From Cellulomonas sp. (GTDB lineage: Bacteria > Actinomycetota > Actinomycetes > Actinomycetales > Cellulomonadaceae), in NCBI GenBank assembly GCA_031178805.1, contig JAPSIJ010000161.1:1-5905 (forward strand): 5,905 nucleotides of DNA. The letters are read 5' to 3'. Shown here one piece after another: positions 1 to 5,855 of the stretch. The position numbers were made by a program, and so were the translations under genes. Under the pieces are notes generated by a model. That model saw only the letters and a program-made list of their open reading frames with translations. It had not been told where the DNA came from and made no database searches. The stretch's first letter is position 1; each line of letters starts with the position of its first letter.

Positions 1-95
1 GGCGCCGCCGGGGCGTCCTCCTGCCCGTCCCGGTGCGCCCCCGGGCGGCCGTCCGGCGCGGGTCCGGCGCCCGGCTCCGGCCGCGGCTCCGTCAC
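1..95 (-). CDS. 5' end of a gene downstream of trpE, possibly the Trp-region membrane protein (partial)
   Basis: A GTG at 95-93 overlaps the trpE stop codon (TGA, 94-92) in a GTGA arrangement, the same junction seen between hisI and trpE. From it a frame stays open for 31 codons to the window edge. It reads MTEPRPEPGAGPAPDGRP and continues hydrophilic, rich in Pro, Gly, Ala and acidic residues. Thirty of the 31 third positions are G or C, and the few A bases sit mostly at second positions, as expected for real coding in this frame. A weak G-rich ribosome-binding stretch (GGGGCGG) lies just upstream of the start. No domain is visible in this fragment. In many actinobacteria the gene after trpE encodes a small conserved membrane protein (Trp_oprn_chp family) followed by trpC, and a disordered N-terminus before the first membrane helix would fit. 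That identity is inferred from gene order only; trpC or an unrelated gene is possible. Confidence 0.5.
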   Translation of the reverse strand, partial: MTEPRPEPGAGPAPDGRPGAHRDGQEDAPAA

Positions 96-1639
96 GACCG
101 CCCCGCGGGCCGGAGCCGCGCGGCGAGCTGCACGGCGCGCACCGCGGCCGCCGCCTTGTCGCGCGACTCCTGGTACTCGGTGGCGGGCACGGAGTCCGCG
201 ACGATGCCGGCCCCGGCCTGGACGCTCGCGCGGCCGTCGCGGATCAGCGCCGTGCGGATGGCGATGGCCATGTCCATGTCGCCGTCGAGGTCGAAGTAGC
301 CGACCGTGCCGCCGTAGATGCCGCGCCGGGCGGGCTCGACCTCGTCGATCAGCGCGATCGCCCGCGGCTTGGGCGCCCCGGAGAGCGTCCCGGCCGGGAA
401 CGTCGCCGTGAGCGCCGCGAGGGCGGTGGCCCCGGCGCGCAGCCGGCCGACGACCGTCGAGCAGATGTGCATGATGTGGCTGAACCGCCGCACCGCCATG
501 AACTCCACGACCTCGACCGTCGCGGGCTCGCAGACCTTGACCAGGTCGTTCCGCGCCAGGTCGACGAGCATCAGGTGCTCGGCGCGCTCCTTGGGGTCGG
601 CGATCAGCTCGTCGTGCAGCGCGCGGTCCTGCTCGGGCGTGGCGCCGCGGGGCCGCGAGCCGGCGATCGGGAACGTGGTGACGTGCCCGTCGCTGACCTT
701 GACCAGCGTCTCGGGGCTGGAGCCGACCACGGCGAAGTCGTGGCCGTCGGCGTCCTGCAGCTGCAGGTAGTACATGTACGGGCTCGGGTTGATGGTCCGC
801 AGCACCCGGTAGACGTCGAGCGGGTCGGCCGGGCAGTCGAGGTCGAGCCGCTGCGACAGCACGACCTGGAACACCTCGCCGTCGCGGATCGCGTCCTTGC
901 CGAACGCCACCGCCTGCTCGTACTCCTGCGGCGTGGACCGGAACTCGAGCTCCGGCACCGCGCCGTCCGGGTCCAGGCCGGCGACCGCGGGGCCCGCGGG
1001 CCGCAGCAGGGCGTCCTGCATGGCGTCGAGCCGCGCCACGGCGTCGGCGTGCGCCTCGTCGACGCGCTCGTCGGTGCCGTCGAAGTTGATGGCGTTGGCC
1101 ACCAGCCACACGGAGCCGTCGCGGTGGTCGGTGATCGCGAGGTCGCTGGCCAGGCAGAGCGTCATCTCGGGGACGTCCAGCTCCTCCGGCGCCTTCGCGG
1201 GCAGCGTCGGCTCCCAGTACCGGACGATGTCCCAGCCCAGGGCGCCGACCAGGCCGCCGGTGAGCGGCGGCAAGCCGGGCACGGCGGGGGTGCGCAAGAC
1301 CTCCAGGGTCTCGCCGAGCACGGCGAGCGGGTCGCCCTCGGTGGGCACGCCGGCCGGGACGTCCCCGGTCCACAGCGCCTGCCCGTCGCGGACGGTGAGG
1401 GTGGCGCGGGACCGCACGCCGACGAACGACCACCGGGACCAGCTGCCGTCCTGCTCGGCGGACTCCAGGACGAAGGTGCCGGGCCGCCCGGCGGCGAGCG
1501 TCCGGTACAGCCCGACCGGGGTGGTGTCGTCGGCGAGCAGCCGCCGCACGACGGGGATCACCCGCCGGCTCCCGGCCAGCTCGCGGAACTCGGGCAGCGC
1601 GGGCCAGGTGGTGCCCCAGGGCACCTCGACGGCGGTCAC
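92..1639 (-). CDS. trpE: Anthranilate synthase component I (TrpE)
   Basis: This 515-residue protein converts chorismate to anthranilate, the first committed step of tryptophan synthesis, using ammonia supplied by the glutaminase subunit TrpG, which is not in this window. The length is normal for the family. The N-terminal domain carries the tryptophan-sensing LES motif (residues 58-60) followed by WSRWSFVG (67-74); NPSPYMYY (284-291) completes the usual feedback pocket, so inhibition by tryptophan is expected. The C-terminal chorismate-binding domain shows PIAGSRPRG (324-332), ERAEHLMLVDLARND (351-365), SHIMH (387-391), FPAGTLSGAPKPRA (414-427), GIYGGTVGYF (440-449) and AGAGIV followed by EYQES (475-492). 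By family analogy Glu354 and Glu491 bind magnesium and His391 is the active-site histidine. Ala326 in PIAG separates it from PabB, which usually has Lys there. Ser328 replaces the usual Thr, a mild change. The GTG start overlaps the hisI stop by 4 bases and has a GGGGAG ribosome-binding site 5 bases upstream, so translation is probably coupled to hisI. There is no frameshift. Confidence 0.97.
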   Translation of the reverse strand: MTAVEVPWGTTWPALPEFRELAGSRRVIPVVRRLLADDTTPVGLYRTLAAGRPGTFVLESAEQDGSWSRWSFVGVRSRATLTVRDGQALWTGDVPAGVPTEGDPLAVLGETLEVLRTPAVPGLPPLTGGLVGALGWDIVRYWEPTLPAKAPEELDVPEMTLCLASDLAITDHRDGSVWLVANAINFDGTDERVDEAHADAVARLDAMQDALLRPAGPAVAGLDPDGAVPELEFRSTPQEYEQAVAFGKDAIRDGEVFQVVLSQRLDLDCPADPLDVYRVLRTINPSPYMYYLQLQDADGHDFAVVGSSPETLVKVSDGHVTTFPIAGSRPRGATPEQDRALHDELIADPKERAEHLMLVDLARNDLVKVCEPATVEVVEFMAVRRFSHIMHICSTVVGRLRAGATALAALTATFPAGTLSGAPKPRAIALIDEVEPARRGIYGGTVGYFDLDGDMDMAIAIRTALIRDGRASVQAGAGIVADSVPATEYQESRDKAAAAVRAVQLAARLRPAGRS

Positions 1640-2025
1640 GGGCGCTCCCCCACGACGGCGTCCAGCGTGCCGCCGGCCTCGAAGCAGGTGCGGGTGCCGG
1701 TGTGGCAGGCGGCGCCGACCTGGTCCACCCGGACCAGCAGCGCGTCGCCGTCGCAGTCGAGCTGCACGGACTTCACGTACTGCGAATGGCCCGAGGTGTC
1801 GCCCTTGCGCCAGTACTCCTGCCGGGACCGGCTCCAGAACGTCACCCGGCCGGACGTCAGCGTGCGGTGCAGCGCCTCGTCGTCCATCCAGCCGAGCATG
1901 AGGACCTCACCGGTGTCGTGCTGCTGCACGACGGCCGCGACCAGGCCGGCGTCGTCGTGGCGCAGGCGCGCGGCGACGGCGGGGTCGAGGGTGGCGGTGG
2001 GGCCGGGGATCTGCTGCTCGCTCAC
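1636..2025 (-). CDS. hisI: Phosphoribosyl-AMP cyclohydrolase (HisI), monofunctional
   Basis: This 129-residue cytoplasmic enzyme opens the purine ring of phosphoribosyl-AMP to give ProFAR, the third step of histidine synthesis. The family core is complete: LGWMDDEAL (44-52), TFWSRSRQEYWRKGDTSGH (62-80) and QLDCDGDALLVRVDQVG (88-104), followed by ACHTG and TCF. The zinc ligands are Cys91, Cys107 and Cys114, and the magnesium ligands are Asp90, Asp92 and Asp94, by analogy with the archaeal HisI structure. The length matches the stand-alone form; there is no fused HisE (phosphoribosyl-ATP pyrophosphatase) domain, so HisE must be encoded elsewhere. The GTG start at 2025 is chosen because GGGAGG lies 8 bases upstream; the same frame stays open much further upstream, but only as a shadow of the ABC gene. 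The stop overlaps the trpE start (GTGA). hisF, the usual actinobacterial neighbour, is not in this window; two ABC exporter genes lie upstream instead. Confidence 0.96.
   Translation of the reverse strand: MSEQQIPGPTATLDPAVAARLRHDDAGLVAAVVQQHDTGEVLMLGWMDDEALHRTLTSGRVTFWSRSRQEYWRKGDTSGHSQYVKSVQLDCDGDALLVRVDQVGAACHTGTRTCFEAGGTLDAVVGERP
1645..1650 (-). promoter_or_regulatory. Ribosome-binding site of trpE
   Basis: GGGGAG on the minus strand lies 5 bases before the GTG at 1639-1637. It sits inside the last codons of hisI. It supports the GTG start that overlaps the hisI stop codon, even though that start is not ATG. Confidence 0.75.
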
Positions 2026-2033
2026 CCGCCGAT

Positions 2034-2039
2034 CCTCCC
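2034..2039 (-). promoter_or_regulatory. Ribosome-binding site of hisI
   Basis: GGGAGG on the minus strand, 8 bases before the GTG at 2025, fixes the start of hisI. It lies 4 bases downstream of the GC-rich hairpin at 2044-2071. Part of it, extended to TGGGAG (2040-2035), is complementary to CTCCCA in the last codons of the preceding gene (2106-2101), so it could be masked in the mRNA. Confidence 0.75.
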
Positions 2040-2043
2040 ACGA

Positions 2044-2071
2044 CCGCGCGGGGCGCCCACGCCCCGCCCGG
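2044..2071 (-). other. GC-rich hairpin between the ABC exporter gene and hisI
   Basis: In the 65-base gap before hisI, bases 2048-2055 (gcggggcg) pair perfectly with 2060-2067 (cgccccgc) around a 4-base loop. Beyond one C-C mismatch (2047/2068), three more pairs extend the stem to 2044-2071. In the direction of transcription it is followed by GC-rich sequence and then the hisI ribosome-binding site, with no run of T. It is therefore not a classical intrinsic terminator. It could partly reduce read-through from the exporter genes, be an mRNA processing or stability element, or be a chance product of very high GC. An independent promoter for hisI-trpE in this gap is not evident. Confidence 0.45.
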
Positions 2072-2090
2072 CGTGCGGGCGCGGGCCCGG

Positions 2091-3935
2091 TCAGCGCGTC
2101 TGGGAGACCCAGGCGCCGTGCATCGCGGCGTACACGCCGCCCGCGGTCACGAGCTCGTCGTGCGGCCCGAACTCGACCACGCGGCCGGCGTCGACGACCA
2201 CGACCAGGTCGGCCGCCTCGGCGGTGGACAGCCGGTGCGCGATGGTGATGGTGCTGCGCCCGGTGGTGAGCGAGTCCAGCGCGCGGGCGATCCGCACCTC
2301 GGTGGCGGGGTCGACCGCCGAGGTGGCCTCGTCCAGCACGAGCAGGTCGGCGTCGGCCAGGTAGGCGCGGATGAGGGCGACGAGCTGCCGCTCCCCCGCC
2401 GACAGCGCCTCCCCGCGCTGGCCGACCGGCGTGTGCAGCCCGGAGGGCAGCTCGGCGAGCCAGTCGGTGAGGCCGAGCTCCGCGACGGCGGCCCGCAGCC
2501 GGGGCTCGGCCTCGGCGACGGTCGGCGAGGCGGCGCCGTCCGCGCCGGGACCCCGCAGGCCGTAGACCAGGTTCTCGGCCAGGGTCGCGTCGAACAGGAA
2601 GCCCTCCTGCGGCACCATGACCACGCGCCGGCGCAGGTCCGCGGTGCGCACCGTCCGCAGGTCGGTGCCGTCCAGCAGCACCGCGCCCCGGGTGGGGTCC
2701 ATCAGCCGGGTGACCAGCTTGGCGATCGTCGTCTTGCCGGACCCGGTGGCGCCGACCACGGCGACCGAGCGGCCGGCGGGCAGCGTGAGGTCGACCTGGT
2801 GCAGCACCGGCGGGCCGCCGGGGTAGGCGAACTCGACGCCCCGCAGCTCGACGGCGGCGGGGCCGTGCGGCGACGGCACCCCGCGCGGGCCGGGGTCGGC
2901 CACCTGCACGGGCGTGTCGATGATGCCGAGCACCCGGCGCCAGCCGGCGACGGCGTTCTGCAGCTCGTTGAGCACCTCGGTGGCCTGCTGCACCGGGCCG
3001 GTGAACAGCTGGACCAGGAACAGGAACGCGAGCAGGCGGCCGACGGACAGGTCCCCGGCGACGCCCAGGGCGCTGCCGGCCACGACCACGGCCGCGAGCA
3101 CCAGGTTGGCCACCAGCACGCCGGAGGAGAACACGACGGCGACGGTGTTCTGCGCGCGCACCATCGCGTCCCGCGTCGCCGCGATCCGGGCGTCGACGGT
3201 GCGCTGCACCCGGCGCTGCACGCCGTAGGCCCGGATGGTCTCGGCGCCGACGACGGCCTCGGACACCGCGCCGAGCATCGCGCCGACCCGCTCCCGGACC
3301 CGGGTGTAGGCGACGTTCACCCGGCGCTGCAGCGGCCGCAGCCCGATCACCAGCGGCCCGAAGCACAGCCACACCAGGATCGTCAGCTGCCAGGAGTAGA
3401 CGGCCATCAGCACGGTGGCGACCGCGACCTGCAGCGTCGAGACGAGCAGCATGATGCCGCCCCACTGCACGAACAGGGAGATCGTGTCGACGTCCGAGGT
3501 CACCCGGGACACCAGCGAGCCGCGCCGCTCGGTGTTCTGGGTCAGCACGGACAGGTCGTGCACGTGCCGGAACGCCCGCACCCGCAGCTCGGCCAGCCCG
3601 GCCTCGCTGGCCCGGAACAGCCGGACGTTCACCAGCGCGGAGCACACGCCGCCCGCGACCAGGGCGAGCGCCGCCGCGACGACCAGCGTCACGACCCGCT
3701 GCACGTCCGGGCCGCCGTCCGCGAGGATGCCGGTGTCCATCACCTGCTGCACCGCGACCGGCACCACCACCTTGCCCGCCGCGGCCAGGACGGCGAGCAG
3801 GAACGTCACCCACAGCCCCTGCAGCAGCTGCGGCGACACCTGCACGCCCCGGCGCAGGGTGCCGAGCACCCCGAGCTGCTCGGTGCCGCCGAGACGGCCG
3901 GCGCCGGAGCCGGTCCTGGGGTCCTGCGCGCTCAT
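2091..3935 (-). CDS. ABC exporter half-transporter, catalytically intact subunit (membrane + ATPase domains)
   Basis: A 614-residue membrane protein with an exporter-type transmembrane domain followed by an ATPase domain. About six hydrophobic helices lie near residues 40-62, 80-101, 158-178, 182-200, 266-288 and 298-320. The ATPase domain shows an A-loop Tyr371, Walker A GATGSGKT (395-402), Q-loop Gln443 (VPQEGFLF), X-loop TPVGQRG (502-508), signature LSAGE (511-515), Walker B LLVLDE with catalytic Glu536, D-loop SAVD, and switch His567 (IAHRLS). All residues for hydrolysis are present; the signature departs from LSGGQ at two positions. The ATG start overlaps the stop of the upstream ABC gene by 4 bases and has GGAGG 7 bases upstream. 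This coupling and the complementary defects in the partner indicate a heterodimer. Family resemblance is to MdlB/TM288-type multidrug or lipid exporters. The substrate is unknown, and closeness to hisI and trpE does not show a role in amino acid export. Confidence 0.93.
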   Translation of the reverse strand: MSAQDPRTGSGAGRLGGTEQLGVLGTLRRGVQVSPQLLQGLWVTFLLAVLAAAGKVVVPVAVQQVMDTGILADGGPDVQRVVTLVVAAALALVAGGVCSALVNVRLFRASEAGLAELRVRAFRHVHDLSVLTQNTERRGSLVSRVTSDVDTISLFVQWGGIMLLVSTLQVAVATVLMAVYSWQLTILVWLCFGPLVIGLRPLQRRVNVAYTRVRERVGAMLGAVSEAVVGAETIRAYGVQRRVQRTVDARIAATRDAMVRAQNTVAVVFSSGVLVANLVLAAVVVAGSALGVAGDLSVGRLLAFLFLVQLFTGPVQQATEVLNELQNAVAGWRRVLGIIDTPVQVADPGPRGVPSPHGPAAVELRGVEFAYPGGPPVLHQVDLTLPAGRSVAVVGATGSGKTTIAKLVTRLMDPTRGAVLLDGTDLRTVRTADLRRRVVMVPQEGFLFDATLAENLVYGLRGPGADGAASPTVAEAEPRLRAAVAELGLTDWLAELPSGLHTPVGQRGEALSAGERQLVALIRAYLADADLLVLDEATSAVDPATEVRIARALDSLTTGRSTITIAHRLSTAEAADLVVVVDAGRVVEFGPHDELVTAGGVYAAMHGAWVSQTR

Positions 3936-5842
3936 CGGGCGGCCTCCGCGTCCACGTCCTCGTCCGCCGCGCGCTGCTCCGCGTCCAGGGCCTCCGCCCG
4001 GGCCGTCGCGCGCCGCGCGGACTCCACCTCGTACGCCGTCGCGAGCGCCCGGTAACCGGGGTCGCGCGCCAGCAGCTCCGCGTGCGAGCCCTGGTCGACC
4101 ACGCGCCCGCCCTCGACGTGCACCACCTCGTCGGCGAGCAGCACGGACGACATCCGGTAGGCGACCAGCAGCACGGTCGGCCCGCCGGCCGCGCCGCCGG
4201 CGTGCTCGCGCAGGCCCGTGAGGATGCCCTGCTCCACGCGCGGGTCGACGGCCGACGTGGCGTCGTCCAGCACCAGCAGCCGCGGCCGCCGCACCAGCGC
4301 GCGGGCGATGGCCAGGCGCTGCCGCTGCCCGCCGGACAGGTTGGAGCCGCGCTCCCCCAGCGGCGCGTCCAGCCCGCCGGGCAGGTCGCGCACCACGCCG
4401 TCGACCCGCGCGAGCCGGAGCGCCGCCCACACCTCGTCGTCGGAGGGCGCGTCCGGGTCGTCGGGGTCGCGCAGCGTGACGTTCCCGCGCACGGTGTCCT
4501 CGAACACGAAGGTCTGCTGCCCGACCAGCACCACCTGGGAGGTCAGGTCGTCCGGCACCAGGTCGCGGACGTCCGTGCCGTCCACCGCCACGGTGCCGCT
4601 GGTGGGATCGGTCAGCCGGGCCACCAGGGAGACCAGGGTGGTCTTGCCGGCGCCGGTCGGGCCGACCACGGCCACCACGCGCCCCGGCGCGACGTCCAGG
4701 TCCACGTCGCGGAGCAGGTCGATCTCGCCCTCCGGCCCCGGCACGCGGACGCCGACGCCGGCCATCCGCAGGGCGGCGCCCTCCGGCCGGCGGACCAGCC
4801 GCGTCGTGCCCGGCACGAGCTCGCCCTCGGCGTCGACGACGCGGGCGACCCGCTCGTGCCCGACCAGGGCGCGCGGCAGCTCGCCGAGCACCCAGCCGAA
4901 CGCCCGCACCGGCACGGCCATCAGCGTCAGCAGGTAGGCGGCCGAGACGATGTCGCCGGTGCCCACCGCCCCCGCGCGCACCCGGGTCACGCCGACCAGC
5001 AGCACCAGCAGGGTGCCCAGGCTCGGCAGCATGTCGATCACCGGGTCGAAGTACGCCCGCACGACACCCACGCGCACGTTGGCCTCGCGCAGCTGCGCGG
5101 TGCGCTCGGCGAACCGGCGCTCCTCGCGGTCCTCGGTGCCGAGCGACTTCACCAGCAGCGCGGCCTCGAAGCTCTCGTGCGCGATGTCGGCGACCTCCGC
5201 GCGCAGCTGCTGCGCGCGGGTGGCGGCCGGCGACATCCGCCGCTGGAACACCAGGTTGGCCACCACGGCCGCCGGCAGCACCACCAGCGCGGCCAGCGCG
5301 AGCCAGACGTCGGTCGTCAGCAGGGCCACCGCGGCCACGCCGATCATCACCACGACGCCCAGCGCGAACGGCAGCGGGTTGAACACGCCCGTCGCGGCCT
5401 CGACGTCCGCGGAGGCGTTGGACAGCAGCTGCCCGGTGGGGTGCCGGCGGTGCCACGTCATCGGCAGCCGCAGGTACTGCCGCGTCACGCTCCGGCGGTG
5501 CATCGCCTGCTGGTCCGCCACGCCCATGCCGGCGAACACCCGGCGGCCGGCGACGGCCGCGGCCAGCGACACGGCGACGAGCGCGAGCACCCCGCCGGCG
5601 AGCCAGATCCGGCCGCGGGCGTCCGCGTCCCCGCCGATCGCCGGGACGACGACCGTGTCGGTCGCCCAGCCGAGCACCCGGCTGACGGCGACCGTGAGCG
5701 CGCCGAACGCGGCGGAGGTGCCGATGGCCAGCACGTACGTGCGCGGCTGGGACGCGATGCCGCGGCCCATCAGCAGGAGGGACCGCCGCAGCACCGATCC
5801 GGTGAGCATCGCCGGTCGGGGCGTGGTGGAGCGCGCGGGCAC
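3932..5842 (-). CDS. ABC exporter half-transporter, degenerate-site subunit (membrane + ATPase domains)
   Basis: A 636-residue half-transporter, first gene of the exporter pair. Hydrophobic helices lie near residues 36-62, 80-104, 156-178, 179-199, 268-288 and 295-323. The ATPase domain has Walker A GPTGAGKT (394-401), Q-loop Gln442, X-loop APLGERG, a canonical LSGGQ (502-506) and D-loop SAVD. Three key positions are altered: the Walker B glutamate is Asp527 (LLVLDDATSAVD), the switch histidine is Tyr562 (VAYRMSS) and the A-loop aromatic is Val367. Its own ATP site should bind but hydrolyse poorly, while its LSGGQ completes the consensus site on the partner subunit. The C-terminus (about 604-636) is a charged, Ala/Glu-rich tail, probably helical. 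The GTG at 5842 is preferred because GAAAGG lies 7 bases upstream; a GTG at 5890 in the same frame (652 residues) has no visible ribosome-binding site. The gene overlaps its partner by 4 bases. Substrate unknown; MdlA/TM287-like by layout. Confidence 0.92.
   Translation of the reverse strand: MPARSTTPRPAMLTGSVLRRSLLLMGRGIASQPRTYVLAIGTSAAFGALTVAVSRVLGWATDTVVVPAIGGDADARGRIWLAGGVLALVAVSLAAAVAGRRVFAGMGVADQQAMHRRSVTRQYLRLPMTWHRRHPTGQLLSNASADVEAATGVFNPLPFALGVVVMIGVAAVALLTTDVWLALAALVVLPAAVVANLVFQRRMSPAATRAQQLRAEVADIAHESFEAALLVKSLGTEDREERRFAERTAQLREANVRVGVVRAYFDPVIDMLPSLGTLLVLLVGVTRVRAGAVGTGDIVSAAYLLTLMAVPVRAFGWVLGELPRALVGHERVARVVDAEGELVPGTTRLVRRPEGAALRMAGVGVRVPGPEGEIDLLRDVDLDVAPGRVVAVVGPTGAGKTTLVSLVARLTDPTSGTVAVDGTDVRDLVPDDLTSQVVLVGQQTFVFEDTVRGNVTLRDPDDPDAPSDDEVWAALRLARVDGVVRDLPGGLDAPLGERGSNLSGGQRQRLAIARALVRRPRLLVLDDATSAVDPRVEQGILTGLREHAGGAAGGPTVLLVAYRMSSVLLADEVVHVEGGRVVDQGSHAELLARDPGYRALATAYEVESARRATARAEALDAEQRAADEDVDAEAAR
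3943..3947 (-). promoter_or_regulatory. Ribosome-binding site of the second ABC gene
   Basis: GGAGG on the minus strand lies 7 bases before the ATG at 3935-3933, inside the last codons of the first ABC gene. It fixes the start at the ATGA overlap; without it the frame could be read much further upstream, where it is only a shadow of the first ABC gene. Confidence 0.8.
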
Positions 5843-5849
5843 GGCTCGG

Positions 5850-5855
5850 CCTTTC
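5850..5855 (-). promoter_or_regulatory. Ribosome-binding site of the first ABC gene
   Basis: GAAAGG on the minus strand lies 7 bases before the GTG at 5842-5840. It is weaker than the other sites here but clearly better than anything before the GTG at 5890 or the ATG at 5809. It therefore decides the start, giving a protein 16 residues shorter than the longest reading. Confidence 0.6.

Noticed and set aside
92..1639. trpE as a PabB, salicylate or isochorismate synthase
   Set aside because: The LES tryptophan-binding motif, the NPSPYMYY motif and Ala in PIAG, together with its place next to hisI, favour anthranilate synthase component I.
2044..2071. Intrinsic terminator before hisI
   Set aside because: The hairpin is good, but no T-rich tract follows it on the minus strand, so I list it only as a hairpin.
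467..2248. Long open frame of 593 codons on the plus strand, opposite trpE and hisI
   Set aside because: It spans the whole antisense of hisI and most of trpE, is extremely rich in Arg, Gly, His and Val with no recognisable domain, and is the usual by-product of very high GC with G/C third positions.
2026..3813. Upstream extension of the hisI frame to a 725-residue protein
   Set aside because: The added part is an Arg/Gly/Ala-rich shadow of the ABC gene, which has clear motifs in its own frame. The GTG at 2025 with GGGAGG fits the normal HisI length.
2073..4055. Long open frame of 660 codons on the plus strand, opposite the second ABC gene
   Set aside because: Its product is low-complexity (Gly, His, Gln, Asp, Arg rich) and mirrors the well-supported ABC gene on the other strand; no ribosome-binding site or family motif was seen.
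4262..4267. Reading the Asp-Asp Walker B of the first ABC gene as a sequencing error or a decaying gene
   Set aside because: The frame is intact over the full length, and the change is matched by H-loop and A-loop changes in the same site and a complementary signature change in the partner. That fits a functional degenerate site.
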